A DNA stretch of 64,000 bases from an uncultured Bacteroidales bacterium (GCA_900319645.1 ONPG01000020.1:1-64000); one strand, 5' to 3'; shown: positions 24,701 to 34,911, numbered from the stretch's first letter. Numbers and translations are program-made. The notes: generated by a model not told the origin, from the letters alone.

Positions 24701-27700
24701 TGCCTTGTCCGTTGTCACCTTGTGCCTCCTCCACGTCGGTCGTTATCTGCGGAGCGCGGTAGCGCGTGAGCGCGAAGCGCTTGTGATCCGCCTTGTCGGT
24801 GGTGACGAAGGTGTAGCTGCCGCCTGTCACTACGCGCGTGTATGCGTTATTAGTAAGGTCAAGCAGGTAGAGCGGCTCGGCGTCCTCGGTCTCGTAGTCG
24901 AAATAGAGGGTATATTGGTCGTCGGTGCTTGCCGCACGGAATTTGATGAGTGTTCCCTCCAGGTCAGGCAGGGCAGCTACGGCATCTGCCGTACCGTCCT
25001 CACGAGTAGTCGTGATCCGCGGCGAAGTAGCCACATCGCCTATCTTCTCACCGTCGTGACCGGCGTCGTAACCGGTGGTGAAGTCCTCACGCTCCAGCAG
25101 GATCAGACGGTCGTCGTACTGGCTGCCGCTCACTTTCATCTTCAGCACCGCCGGACGGTCGGTCTCGTCTGCCACACGCTTCGGTGCGTGCATAGCGCCG
25201 TTGACTACGCTGTTGCCGCCCGAAGGACGTACATGCTTGCTGTAGCTCAGACTCAGAGTTCCTGCCGAACCGCTGTTGTTCTTGACGAAGAAGCCTTGTA
25301 GCGAACTGACTTTCGTCACACCCACCGTTGCGGTCTCCGCTATAGGAACAGGAACATACGTGCCTGCTGCATAGCGGTCTTCCTCATTCGTTCCGGCTGT
25401 GCCGCTCTCGTCGTTACCGGTGTTGTAGAGATAAACCGTCTGATCTACGTTCGTAAAGTCTTCGGCTGTCATCTGGCTGATCTGGATAGGTGCCGTCCAG
25501 CTGTTGCCAATCACCATCGACTTGCCTGCCTGAACCGTGATGCTTTGCTCCGTCGTCGGAGCGAGAGCACCGTCCATCACATATTTGTAGTTTGCAGCCG
25601 GGTAGGAGATACAATATCCTGCGAACATCTCCAGTTCGTCGGATTTCTGAACAGCCGTCCAGCCGTTGTTCCACTTGTAGAGGTAAGCGCCGTAGTAGGT
25701 AGCCTGTGCGTTCGCGCCATCAAACGGCACGCCGATATACTGCCATTTCCATCCGTCGGTCGAGCCGATACTATACATCTCCACGGTAGCGGCATTGTCG
25801 TCGTTCTCAAAGATCAGCGTACCATTGCCATCTGCCGACGAACCGATTGCCAGATCTGCTGCTGTTGTCGGAACAAACGCACTGCCGTTCCATTTCTGGA
25901 TGGTTCCGGCTACCACGAGTGCTTGTCCGGCATTGATAGTCAGCGTACCACCTGCTTCTTGGTCAAGGATAATCTCTTTGGCTTGTGCTGTAGTCACATC
26001 CACAGTCATGTTATTGGTAATCACTACGCGGTCTTTGTTTGTCGGCGTCTTGCCTCCTGCCCAGTTAGCACCATCGTTCCAGTTGGAATCCTCTCCGCCA
26101 CCGGTAAACTCGGCAATATTTCCAGTACAACTTGCACGTTTGAGATACATTCCTTCCATGTGCGGATTTTGATTAAATTGTCCTTCTGATGGATTATCTT
26201 TAATACGTACCACAACGACTTTCTTAGAGGTATTCAATGCTGTAATATTGTCACTTGTCACCTCAATATCCACATCTATAGTTGCAGAAGCTGCCAAGGT
26301 TGTTGAATATATCAAGTTTGCAGCCGAAGCAGTTTCGCTGGAATATACCGCAAAGGTAGTCTCTGTAGGACTAGAATCCATTGTTCCCTTTATATTGATA
26401 ACATCGCCTACTTGGAACGAACCGGTTATTTGCATACCGAATTTAGCGCCATTTCCATTTAATTTATATCCAGGACTTGATGCTTGCAAATTATTTGCTA
26501 TTAAGGTAGCATTTGTTTCATCAGCGGTCGTTGCTCCTGTCAAAGTAACCCCAGCAATCTCCGAATAGCTGCAACCTGCTACGTTCACATCACAAGCAGC
26601 ACTACCTGCGGCATAGCCACCACTGGCGGCGATAGTAACGGTAATGGTCGCCGTACCGACAGCCACTGCCGTTACCAAACCAGTCTCTGCATCAACCGTT
26701 ACCACTTCCGTGTTGCTAGAAGAATAAGAACATTTTCCGCTTCCGGTGTTACCTGTCACAGTCGGCGTTGCAGTAGTAGCCACGGGCTCTGCATACAAGG
26801 TCGTGGAACTATAGGTCAGTGTAGGATCTATCGGAGTATATACATTCACTGTTACTACACGCGAGTCGATGTCATCGCCGCAGGCATTGCCAATCGTACA
26901 GATGTAGTAGTAAACACCCACTTCTGCTTTTGTATCAGTCAATGTAGCATCTGTCTTGTCCAACAACAAGGATTTAGAGCCGCCAATACTGTTGCAGCTA
27001 TACCATTGATAGCCGGTGGCATTGGTTACTGTCAAGCCACTAATTGTGAAACTCTCATTGGCAGCAGCTGTTACATTAGCCGGTTCACCAGTCTTCTCGG
27101 CTGCGGTGTTCAGCGTAGCGGTCAAAGCGCTACTTGTGACGGCGGTGTTTTTCTGACCGGCTTTGCTGACAGTCACCGTTACGGTATATGTACCGGCAGC
27201 TTCTGCTTGATACGTTGCCGTAGTAGCTACTTCCACATCGCTGCTGTTCTTCCACGAATAGGCAACACTCTCGCCTGCGGCACTAATAGCGCTGGCATTG
27301 GTCGGAGTGGCATTCCATGTGGTGAAGTCGTCGGCATCGCACTCTTCCGTATCACTCAGCGAAGGTAGAACCGGTGTTGTACTTGCAGGCAGTTCTATCC
27401 ATTTGGCGTAGATAGTGGTATTGCCTGTAATCGTAGTGTTCGCAAAGACAAACGGTGTCGATCCACCCGAAGTGGTTACCCAGCCATTGAAACTATAACC
27501 ATCTGCTGTCGGAGTCTCTAATGGTGTCGCAATCTTCTTGCCGCTCGGCACACCAACGATATTAGCAGGCATACCCGTTGCACCGTCTTGTCCGCCCTTG
27601 TCGAAGGTTACCGTGTAGCCGACATTTTCTTTGGTCGTAATAGAAATGTCATCTACATAAATATCGTAATCACCACTACCACTTGGAGCTGTATTTGTAA

Positions 27701-30700
27701 TAGTTATTATACCACTTAAATTGGACAAATTATTGAAAGAATATAGTGTATATTCCGAAGTAGATGCTTCACTTAAATCAATCTCAGAGGTTACAGATGT
27801 TCCTCCTATAGAAATACTAATTGTTGTTAATTTTTTGCGCAATTTAATTTTTAAAGAAATTGCGGTGATGTTAGAAAATGTCGTTGGGGTTCCGCCTGTA
27901 GTAGTATTGTTTGAATAAATTCGCATATACGAATTATATTTTAATTGCAAATCTACATTACTATTAATACCTTTAGTATTGCTATTATTAGTTGTAAGTG
28001 TTACTGCATTAGCGTCACTAACAGAACCTTTATATCCATAGAAATAATAACCTGCGTCATCAGGTTTATTATTGCTTTTCGAGGATGACGATGTTTGGAA
28101 ATGTGTCAATGTGACCGTCACTCCATTGCTCTCCCACACTGCTGTTAGCGTTGTAGCAGCAGTAATGGTGAAGGACTGACCGGCTTTGTAGATAGTGTTA
28201 TCTACGCTGTTGAGCCAGCCGACAAACGTACTACCTGTTTTGGTCGGAACACCTGCTTCGACCGTTACCGTAGAGCCGGAAGTATAACCCGTATCATCCG
28301 TTGGAACCGTACCGCCGGTGTTGCCGTTGCCGGCATAGCTCACACTATAGGTCTGCACGACAAATGTAGCACTTACCGTCACGTCGTAGTCAGGCATCGT
28401 GAAGGAGGTGCTTGCTGTTGCAGCAGCTGGGGTAACCGTTGTTTCGGCATCACCGGTCTTGTAGATCGACCACGCGCTGAACTGGTAGCCGGAAGCCGCT
28501 TCGGCAGTGATATTTACCGTCGCTCCCTCAAGAGCCTCAGCAGCACCAATTGTGATTGTACCATTAGCCGGATTACCGTTGGTGATGCCGTAAGCCGCGG
28601 TGGTGACGAAGTTAACACTTATATCGTCACTATATTCGGTGCAATAACCTGTTGCCCGATGACGGCGCACACGGAAAGTGTATTCCGTATTTCGTGTCAG
28701 ACCTGTTGCATCACAGATGTTCTCGGTGCACGCTGTCCAGCCGAAAGTGCCTGCGCCGCCGGCGGATTCCAATTTGATTTCGTAATCTTCACTTGTGCCA
28801 AGTCCATCCCACGACAATCTTGCACTATTACGTGTTTGGTTACTACATTGTAATCCGCTCGGTGCGTTCAACGGGTCACACCACTGGGCTGTCAGCGTAA
28901 TATCGCCGGCGATATCCTGAATAGTCGCCTCGTCATCAATAAGCGTTCCGGCAGTCACCGTCTCGTCACCAACTTTGACAGCCACATTAGCGATCCAACC
29001 TTTGAAGGTTTTATCGGTTTTCTCATACGCATTCGCCGGAAGAACTTGGTTGCTATTCGGGCAGATACCATTGATCACCGCCATCGTGCCGCCCGTATTA
29101 CCATTTCCTGCAAACGTAATGGTGTAAGTGCCAAACTCATGGAAAGCGTCATCATCCATATCGTTGTATTTGCCGGAATAAGTCGCCAAATTGCTAATTG
29201 TTATATTATTTGATTGACCACTTCCTTCCACCTGGCGGAAGATAACCCGGTTATACCAACTTGGAATAAGCGGTGTATAATAATAGGTATTATTGCAGAT
29301 AGTGGTTGTTCTGGTTATCCAAGGTACTGCTTCCCAAGTAGTATAAGAAGAACCTCCTTCATACCACATATACAAACCTACATTCGTCCAGTCCTCCTTA
29401 TTCATGAAATACGCATAGCCTTCAGCCGGGTGAGTTACTTCGGGATAAGCCACCGATACAACAACCTCGGGTGTGCCGTAAGTCACATGATCAATATCTA
29501 CGGTGAAAGTATAATCGCCTTCCGGACCGGTAAAGAGAATACAGCTTTCGCTATTATCCGAAGCAAAAGCCCAACTGCTTGTAGGCTCCAGAATACGACC
29601 GCTATTGCCAAACCAAGTGCCAGAATTGTCCGTCACTTTGAACTTATAGACACGTCCGGCTTCCAGATGCACCGTTGCTACACCGGTTGTCCCGCTTGTA
29701 ACGGTAATATCGTTCGAACTAAACTCTCCGTCATCGTACGCACCGTTGAGTGTGTATATTTTCACACCAAATGCGTCACTATTTACCGAACCGCCTGCTT
29801 TGCTGACCACGCAGTGGTAATTGCCGCAGTCCGCTGTCGTACAACCGGCCTTCGTGTATGTCGAGGAGGTTGCGCCTTCTATATCCGTCCAGACGGAACT
29901 GATCTCTTTCTGCCATTGATAAGTGAAATCACTTGTGCCACCGGTTGTTTCCAACCCCAAGCTGATATCCTGTCCCGGGAAAAGACGCCATGTGCCGCTT
30001 ACGGTTGCCGTGCTCGGAACCTCCTGTGTCCATTGTGCATACAGCGTCACGTTTGCAGAAAGGTCACTGATGGTCGCCCCAGCAGCATAAGGTGTTCCAC
30101 TACCATTTGCTTCGGTATTCCAGCCATTGAAACTATACCCGGCTTTCACGAGTGTACCGACTCCCAATACCGTTGCATCGTCGCCGCAGGTATAACTATT
30201 GTCATCCGTTGGCACACTGCCACCCGTCGAACCATTGCCATTATAAGTAACACTAAATGTCGGCGCAGAATAAGTGCCGCTTGAGAAAGTTCCTTTATTA
30301 TCGCTCCAACCGGTACACGTGAACATGTCATTGGCGCCAATAGTGATATCTTCCGATTGATTCCAGAACTTGTCACCTGTCCAAACAAGTTCTGTAGAAC
30401 TGGGAGCTTGGCGAGTGAATATAACACTTGTGTTATCGGCAGGAATATCTGCATAATAAACACCGTCCGCGCAAGATTCTGACAACTCTACACTATTTGC
30501 CGCGGAGCCTCCCCATGAGTAAGCAAAAAACTTTGGGCTGGCATCGCACCACGTACTTCCACAAACCATGTATATACGCTTGGGAGTTGGAGGTTCAGGC
30601 CGAGAAATACTAATGTTGTTGAAATAGGTGCTTGAACCGACTGCTCGATGAATGTACAAAATAGATTTTCCATGATACTCATCACTTGAAGTCACAGTAT

Positions 30701-32543
30701 AGTTAACTATATCATCTACAAGACTTGTTGTGGTTGATGTTCCTGAACATGCAGGAGCACTACCAGGACGACTATCAGAAGAAGATACCCATAAACCGAT
30801 AGGAGCATCATTCTTTGTTCCTCCTACACCATCAATAGTAATAATATCACCAGCTTGCAATTCACACTCTAAAACAAGCTTAAATTTAGTACTATTATTC
30901 GTCATACAGAATTTATAGCCACTACTATTTGTAATTAAATTTTTAGCACTACTTTCTCCGTTGATGGCAAATAACTGCCCTCCAGTAATATCCGCCTGAG
31001 TAGAAGTACTAACCTCAGTCGTTGCACTGGCAGGGAAAGATTGATTTGATGATACCGAACTCTTAACTGCCGCAGAATACAACGTTCCGCTTGTTGGACA
31101 AGTTTTCTCGTCGAAATAGGCTGTTACTGTTGCATCTGCTGTTCCCATCGTCAGCGTTGTCGGGTTAGTAGAAGTAGAAGATAGCGTTGCTCCTGTTCCC
31201 GAAACCGTCCAGTGATCAAATTTATAACCGCTATTTGGAGTTGCCGTAATAGTAGTCGTTCCTCCTTCCGCCACCGTCGCACTTCCTGCTGCTGCCGTTC
31301 CATAAGAACCATTGTTAGAAGTGACAGTAACAGAGTGTGTGGGTATAGCACCGAAAGTAACGGTTACGGTAGCATCTGCTGTTCCCATTGTAAGAGTAGT
31401 AGAATTAGCATTGCTTGCGCCGCTCGGACTAATACTTGCACCTGTTCCACTTACAGTCCAGTTAGTTACGCGATAACCGGAAGCCGGAACGGCGGTAATA
31501 GTAGTGGTACCTCCTTCTGCCACAGAACTTGCTGCTGCACTTACCGTTCCGTAAGTATTTGTTCCCGTACTCGTTACGGCAGAAACGTTGTGCGAAGTTG
31601 CGCCTCCGCCACTTTCAACATCAGCAGTGAAACTGTAGATATATGCTTCGGAGCCAGTACCATCCAATACATAATAACCCGCCGGAAGATCTTCCCAGTT
31701 CACAACTAAACAACCTTTTGTTGTATAGTTCCACGTCGTTTTATCATTATTTGTTGATACAGCTGATGTTTGTCCTCCTCCCCATGTGGTAGTGGAGTTT
31801 GTAGAACTAAAAGCCTTTTGAGTCTTAGTACTCCAATCTGAAGCAGTAATATCTGATAATGCTTTTGAAGAAGTGAAAGAATACAATCGCATATACCTTT
31901 CCCCTGTAGAATTAGCATTATGTTGTATAGAAAGATCTGTTATTCCATCAAATTTGAAAACTATATATAGTTTACTTCCATCACAACGATAGCCATACTT
32001 GTTTGCATTTGTACTCAAAGCCACACTATTTGTTGCAATAAGTTTGGCCAAACCGCTTCCAACCAACTGCGTATCCCCATTTGTCATGGCCGCAAATGCT
32101 ATTCCTGCATCATTCTTATTTTCTGATATAAATGTCACAGTAGTTTCAGTACCCCACGCCTGTCCAATACACATAATGAGCACGGCAAAAATCATGGCAA
32201 CGTATTTAGCCACTCTCGCGCCACTCTCGCGCCATGGTTGGGTTGAGGTGTGATTGGGTTGTGCATAGGAGATGGTCCCGTGATGGTCGTGTGTCAGACC
32301 GCACTCTCTCGGCTCGCCGACCTCTCGGTTTTCGCTCGGTCTTCTCGGCTTTGAGGAGTTCTGTGTTTGCTCTGCGAACTCGCGCGGCGCACTTACTCCT
32401 TGACTGTCCACTGGACACTCTTCGGTGCGCCTGTTCCGCTTCACGGTCATCTCTCGGTCTTCGCTCGGTGTCCCCGTCCAACCTACCATCGTCCGACGAC
32501 ACGGATGCTGCATTTGATTTAAGTTAAAGTAAACGTTTTTCAT
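24624..32543 (-). CDS. Giant secreted repeat protein (Listeria-Bacteroides/InlB repeats, FN3, Ig-like) with a T9SS-like tail
   Basis: 2639 residues. A hydrophobic export signal lies unusually far in, at residues 114-131 (VAMIFAVLIMCIGQAWG), after about 100 odd polar residues encoded by repeat-rich DNA. Then come bacterial repeat modules (EGGTTTITAVPASGYRVTNW, about residues 330-480), InlB B-repeats (GYSFNGWNTEANGSGTPYAA and others ending LYAQW), an FN3 unit (NSARLSWDGLGTSEDYEIKL) and Ig-like units (ATGLVTAVAVGTATITVTI). The C-terminal beta domain ends NDKLYILRNGVLYDGTRP, a T9SS-type tail cut short by the 68-bp duplication. It probably acts as a surface adhesin. It starts 31 nt after a DUF1016 gene. 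Confidence 0.82.
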   Translation of the reverse strand: MKNVYFNLNQMQHPCRRTMVGWTGTPSEDREMTVKRNRRTEECPVDSQGVSAPREFAEQTQNSSKPRRPSENREVGEPRECGLTHDHHGTISYAQPNHTSTQPWRESGARVAKYVAMIFAVLIMCIGQAWGTETTVTFISENKNDAGIAFAAMTNGDTQLVGSGLAKLIATNSVALSTNANKYGYRCDGSKLYIVFKFDGITDLSIQHNANSTGERYMRLYSFTSSKALSDITASDWSTKTQKAFSSTNSTTTWGGGQTSAVSTNNDKTTWNYTTKGCLVVNWEDLPAGYYVLDGTGSEAYIYSFTADVESGGGATSHNVSAVTSTGTNTYGTVSAAASSVAEGGTTTITAVPASGYRVTNWTVSGTGASISPSGASNANSTTLTMGTADATVTVTFGAIPTHSVTVTSNNGSYGTAAAGSATVAEGGTTTITATPNSGYKFDHWTVSGTGATLSSTSTNPTTLTMGTADATVTAYFDEKTCPTSGTLYSAAVKSSVSSNQSFPASATTEVSTSTQADITGGQLFAINGESSAKNLITNSSGYKFCMTNNSTKFKLVLECELQAGDIITIDGVGGTKNDAPIGLWVSSSDSRPGSAPACSGTSTTTSLVDDIVNYTVTSSDEYHGKSILYIHRAVGSSTYFNNISISRPEPPTPKRIYMVCGSTWCDASPKFFAYSWGGSAANSVELSESCADGVYYADIPADNTSVIFTRQAPSSTELVWTGDKFWNQSEDITIGANDMFTCTGWSDNKGTFSSGTYSAPTFSVTYNGNGSTGGSVPTDDNSYTCGDDATVLGVGTLVKAGYSFNGWNTEANGSGTPYAAGATISDLSANVTLYAQWTQEVPSTATVSGTWRLFPGQDISLGLETTGGTSDFTYQWQKEISSVWTDIEGATSSTYTKAGCTTADCGNYHCVVSKAGGSVNSDAFGVKIYTLNGAYDDGEFSSNDITVTSGTTGVATVHLEAGRVYKFKVTDNSGTWFGNSGRILEPTSSWAFASDNSESCILFTGPEGDYTFTVDIDHVTYGTPEVVVSVAYPEVTHPAEGYAYFMNKEDWTNVGLYMWYEGGSSYTTWEAVPWITRTTTICNNTYYYTPLIPSWYNRVIFRQVEGSGQSNNITISNLATYSGKYNDMDDDAFHEFGTYTITFAGNGNTGGTMAVINGICPNSNQVLPANAYEKTDKTFKGWIANVAVKVGDETVTAGTLIDDEATIQDIAGDITLTAQWCDPLNAPSGLQCSNQTRNSARLSWDGLGTSEDYEIKLESAGGAGTFGWTACTENICDATGLTRNTEYTFRVRRHRATGYCTEYSDDISVNFVTTAAYGITNGNPANGTITIGAAEALEGATVNITAEAASGYQFSAWSIYKTGDAETTVTPAAATASTSFTMPDYDVTVSATFVVQTYSVSYAGNGNTGGTVPTDDTGYTSGSTVTVEAGVPTKTGSTFVGWLNSVDNTIYKAGQSFTITAATTLTAVWESNGVTVTLTHFQTSSSSKSNNKPDDAGYYFYGYKGSVSDANAVTLTTNNSNTKGINSNVDLQLKYNSYMRIYSNNTTTGGTPTTFSNITAISLKIKLRKKLTTISISIGGTSVTSEIDLSEASTSEYTLYSFNNLSNLSGIITITNTAPSGSGDYDIYVDDISITTKENVGYTVTFDKGGQDGATGMPANIVGVPSGKKIATPLETPTADGYSFNGWVTTSGGSTPFVFANTTITGNTTIYAKWIELPASTTPVLPSLSDTEECDADDFTTWNATPTNASAISAAGESVAYSWKNSSDVEVATTATYQAEAAGTYTVTVTVSKAGQKNTAVTSSALTATLNTAAEKTGEPANVTAAANESFTISGLTVTNATGYQWYSCNSIGGSKSLLLDKTDATLTDTKAEVGVYYYICTIGNACGDDIDSRVVTVNVYTPIDPTLTYSSTTLYAEPVATTATPTVTGNTGSGKCSYSSSNTEVVTVDAETGLVTAVAVGTATITVTIAASGGYAAGSAACDVNVAGCSYSEIAGVTLTGATTADETNATLIANNLQASSPGYKLNGNGAKFGMQITGSFQVGDVINIKGTMDSSPTETTFAVYSSETASAANLIYSTTLAASATIDVDIEVTSDNITALNTSKKVVVVRIKDNPSEGQFNQNPHMEGMYLKRASCTGNIAEFTGGGEDSNWNDGANWAGGKTPTNKDRVVITNNMTVDVTTAQAKEIILDQEAGGTLTINAGQALVVAGTIQKWNGSAFVPTTAADLAIGSSADGNGTLIFENDDNAATVEMYSIGSTDGWKWQYIGVPFDGANAQATYYGAYLYKWNNGWTAVQKSDELEMFAGYCISYPAANYKYVMDGALAPTTEQSITVQAGKSMVIGNSWTAPIQISQMTAEDFTNVDQTVYLYNTGNDESGTAGTNEEDRYAAGTYVPVPIAETATVGVTKVSSLQGFFVKNNSGSAGTLSLSYSKHVRPSGGNSVVNGAMHAPKRVADETDRPAVLKMKVSGSQYDDRLILLEREDFTTGYDAGHDGEKIGDVATSPRITTTREDGTADAVAALPDLEGTLIKFRAASTDDQYTLYFDYETEDAEPLYLLDLTNNAYTRVVTGGSYTFVTTDKADHKRFALTRYRAPQITTDVEEAQGDNGQGKAVKFIENDKLYILRNGVLYDGTRP

Positions 32544-32574
32544 AATATTGTGTGTTTTTATGTTTATTCTATTT

Positions 32575-33747
32575 TTAGTTGTGTTTTTGCGCTTTGAGAT
32601 TTTTTATACGCTGTTTGATTTGCTCAGATGTCGGCAATAATTCTGTCACCTTGATTCCGCTGTATGTTGCTACTCCTAATGGGGACTGCAACCCTTCAAA
32701 CGACCAACGTACTTCCGTTTCATCCATATCACTACAGATGAGCAACCCGACCGTAGGATTGTCTTCTGCTTGGCGCATGAGATTGTTTACCGCACTGACA
32801 TAGAAATTCAATTTACTAACAAACTCCGGTTCAAACGGTCGTGCCTTTAGTTCCACCACTACATAGCAATGTGCCCGGATGTGATAAAACAATAGATCTA
32901 TTTTGCGCGATTTACCGGAAACAACCAATTCTTTCTGCCTTCCGATAAATGCAAACCCGTTTCCCATTTCTAATAACATCTGCGTTATATTTTTGGACAA
33001 AGCCTCTTCCAGTTCCAACTCATTGTACGAAGCATGCTCCACTTCCGCCCAACTGAAATCATAGTTGGCTTTCACTATCTCTTGCAGTAAACCGGCTTGC
33101 GGCTTAACCAATGTAGCCGAAAAATTGTTCGCCACAATAGTTTGTTTATGATATATATCAGCGCTTATTGCTCGTTTCAAGCCCTCGCGGCTCCAATTAT
33201 TCTCTATGGTTTTTTGCACATAAAACAGTGCCTCATCAATATTTTTGCATTTCTGGATGATGGCAATATGATGGCTCCACCCAATGAATGCAAACAAATT
33301 TGGAAATAGTGAAACAGCCTGTTTCAGTTCTTGCTCCGGCATTGCATAGCTGGTTATCTGACTCAGCGCAAATGTGTGATTTTGCGCATACTTTTCAAAA
33401 ACTGAAGCAGCCTGTTTCAGTTTTTGCTCGTGCTCGGGATTAGAATAGAACAAATACCATTGCTTCATCATCCACAAGTTACGAGCCGTAAATCCATCTG
33501 TGCTCGGAAATTCGTTTTGCAAATCCTTGCTCAATTGCTCAACTATGCCGGTACCCCAACGCTCTTCTGCCTTCTTCACCACTAATTCAGCACCAAGCAT
33601 CCAGTTGAACGCCAATTTCTCCGAGTTGACTTTCACCGCGGCTTTTAACTGAGCATTACGGTAACGGCTTTTCAATTCCGCCAGCCATAATGTGTAATCC
33701 TCATCTATGTGTATGACTTTATTTTCTATTTTGGTTGATTTGTTCAT
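32575..33747 (-). CDS. YhcG/DUF1016-family PD-(D/E)XK nuclease
   Basis: A 390-residue protein with the N-terminal DUF1016 helical domain (WWxxG-like region FNWMLGAELVVKKAEERWGTG, then GFTARNLWMMKQWYLFY). Its C-terminal nuclease core holds KIDLLFYH followed by VVVELKA, i.e. the D...ExK catalytic pattern. Members are often found with restriction systems or mobile DNA. The exact substrate is unknown. It precedes the giant repeat protein in the same orientation by 31 nt. A remnant of a similar gene pair lies just upstream (33824-34101). Confidence 0.87.
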   Translation of the reverse strand: MNKSTKIENKVIHIDEDYTLWLAELKSRYRNAQLKAAVKVNSEKLAFNWMLGAELVVKKAEERWGTGIVEQLSKDLQNEFPSTDGFTARNLWMMKQWYLFYSNPEHEQKLKQAASVFEKYAQNHTFALSQITSYAMPEQELKQAVSLFPNLFAFIGWSHHIAIIQKCKNIDEALFYVQKTIENNWSREGLKRAISADIYHKQTIVANNFSATLVKPQAGLLQEIVKANYDFSWAEVEHASYNELELEEALSKNITQMLLEMGNGFAFIGRQKELVVSGKSRKIDLLFYHIRAHCYVVVELKARPFEPEFVSKLNFYVSAVNNLMRQAEDNPTVGLLICSDMDETEVRWSFEGLQSPLGVATYSGIKVTELLPTSEQIKQRIKNLKAQKHN

Positions 33748-33823
33748 TTCTCTTTGATTTCGTTTTTATTGTATCATTCGTTAAGGTTCTCTAAAAACAC
33801 TAAATACTAAACTTCTACATTCC

Positions 33824-33922
33824 TCACGCCTGTCCGATACTCATCACGAGTACGGCAAAAAGTAGCTGATTTGGGCTACATACTGTCCCAAGTAACTGAT
33901 TAAGAAATAAATAGTTTTTCAT
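33824..33922 (-). pseudogene. Remnant of the 5' end of a giant-protein paralog
   Basis: A 32-codon frame from ATG 33922 to TGA 33824. It begins MKNYLFLNQ and ends LLFAVLVMSIGQA, matching both the start (MKNVYFNLNQ) and the signal core (MIFAVLIMCIGQAWG) of the 2639-residue protein. A TGA replaces the expected Trp codon after GQA. The sequence upstream of the ATG also resembles that of the giant gene. The body of the gene is missing. Confidence 0.7.
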
Positions 33923-33960
33923 TGTATTTTTGTGTTGTTTATTCTGTGTTTAGAAATTTA

Positions 33961-34101
33961 TTACTCAAATTCTTCTGTCCACTCTTTGAGTTTTTGCTGT
34001 AACTCTTTTTTGTCCGGTAAATAAAGAGCGTATTCAGAAGCATATATATTCGCATCTTTCGGAAGTGTCAGTTCCACCAATGAGTCTTTTTTTTGACTCA
34101 T
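33961..34101 (-). pseudogene. Probable C-terminal remnant of another DUF1016 nuclease
   Basis: A 46-codon frame (MSQKKDSLVELTLPKDANIY, then YALYLPDKKELQQKLKEW). The LPKDANIYASEYALYLPDKEEL-like motif is, as I recall it, the tail of a DUF1016 subfamily with C-termini like IFASKYQLYLPSEEELR. That tail differs from the one of the intact DUF1016 protein next door. It ends 38 nt before the giant-protein remnant, echoing the 31-nt gap of the intact pair. It could also be a free-standing small gene. Confidence 0.5.
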
Positions 34102-34141
34102 ACAAACTCAAGCTTGTGTCTTTTTCCGGACCGCCACGCAC

Positions 34142-34179
34142 AAAAAAAGCGGTAAGTCCGCATACTGGATTTACCGCTT
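34142..34179 (-). terminator. Terminator of the higBA operon
   Basis: On the minus strand AAGCGGTAAATCC pairs with GGACTTACCGCTT (one A-C mismatch), and a run of seven T follows (complement of 34142-34148). It lies 22 nt after the antitoxin stop. Confidence 0.75.
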
Positions 34180-34200
34180 GAAAATATCGCTATGCTCTCC

Positions 34201-34512
34201 TTACAAAAGCGTTACTGCAACTTTTCGTCCCATTCCTGCAAAGATTTGGAAGATTAAAGAGAGAGAAACATTACTATACCCTCGTTCAAGACGCGAAATT
34301 GTTTCTGCTCGAGTACCAACTTGTGCAGCTAATTCTTTCTGGGTTAGCCCGGCTTGCAATCTCTGTTCTTTCAGAAGTTCGCCAATACAAAATGCTTCGG
34401 CATCTGCCTCAAATTTCTCACGCTTTTGGGTGCCACGTTGTCCATATTCCGTGTCTAACAATTGTTCGAAATTTGTACATTGCATCAATTGTTGTTTGTG
34501 TTGCGCATTCAT
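34201..34512 (-). CDS. XRE-family antitoxin (HigA-like)
   Basis: A 103-residue protein with a C-terminal helix-turn-helix: GLTQKELAAQVGTRAETISRLERGYSNVSL at about residues 55-85, the classic XRE pattern. It should bind the RelE-like toxin encoded just upstream and repress the shared promoter. It overlaps the toxin gene by 4 nt. Toxin-first order is typical of HigBA. Confidence 0.87.
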   Translation of the reverse strand: MNAQHKQQLMQCTNFEQLLDTEYGQRGTQKREKFEADAEAFCIGELLKEQRLQAGLTQKELAAQVGTRAETISRLERGYSNVSLSLIFQIFAGMGRKVAVTLL

Positions 34513-34868
34513 CTTCTTATCTCCTTTTCCTTAAAATATTCTTCTTTTAATCTTTCTGCCCGAGCAATCTGATCAGGCGGCGTCTTTTGGCTCTTTTTCT
34601 GGAAACCATGGAAGAGAACCACCAGATTGCCTTTATCAAAACAGCAGAAAATTCGGTAGATATTACTCTCCATCTCTACTCGGATTTCAAACAATCCTTC
34701 CGCTGTTTCAATTGGTCTGAAAAATTTCTGCGGTATATGCTCTTGCGTTTCGACAAGTTTCAGCACTTGGTTTATCTTTCGCCGTACAATTTCCGTTTGA
34801 GCTGTGTAAAACTCCATGAAGTATTGTTTGTGAAATATAATCTTTCTAGGTACCGGCATATTTGGCAT
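34509..34868 (-). CDS. RelE/HigB-type toxin (Gp49 family)
   Basis: About 119 residues from MPNMPVPRKI; a start 9 nt further in (34859) is equally possible. The open frame extends up to 34961, but the promoter -7 box at 34881-34888 lies inside that extension and rules it out. The core (RRKINQVLKLVETQEHIPQK, then GLFEIRVEMESNIYRIFCCF and LVVLFHGFQKKSQKTP) is that of Gp49/HigB toxins, which cut mRNA on the ribosome. The leader is at most about 6-15 nt. Confidence 0.87.
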   Translation of the reverse strand: MPNMPVPRKIIFHKQYFMEFYTAQTEIVRRKINQVLKLVETQEHIPQKFFRPIETAEGLFEIRVEMESNIYRIFCCFDKGNLVVLFHGFQKKSQKTPPDQIARAERLKEEYFKEKEIRR

Positions 34869-34880
34869 TGATTTTCGCTG

Positions 34881-34911
34881 CAAAAGTACAGTTTTTTTCC
34901 GACATACGCAA
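34881..34911 (-). promoter_or_regulatory. Promoter of the higBA operon
   Basis: Minus-strand TTG (34909-34911), 20-nt spacer, TACTTTTG (34881-34888). Confidence 0.8.
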
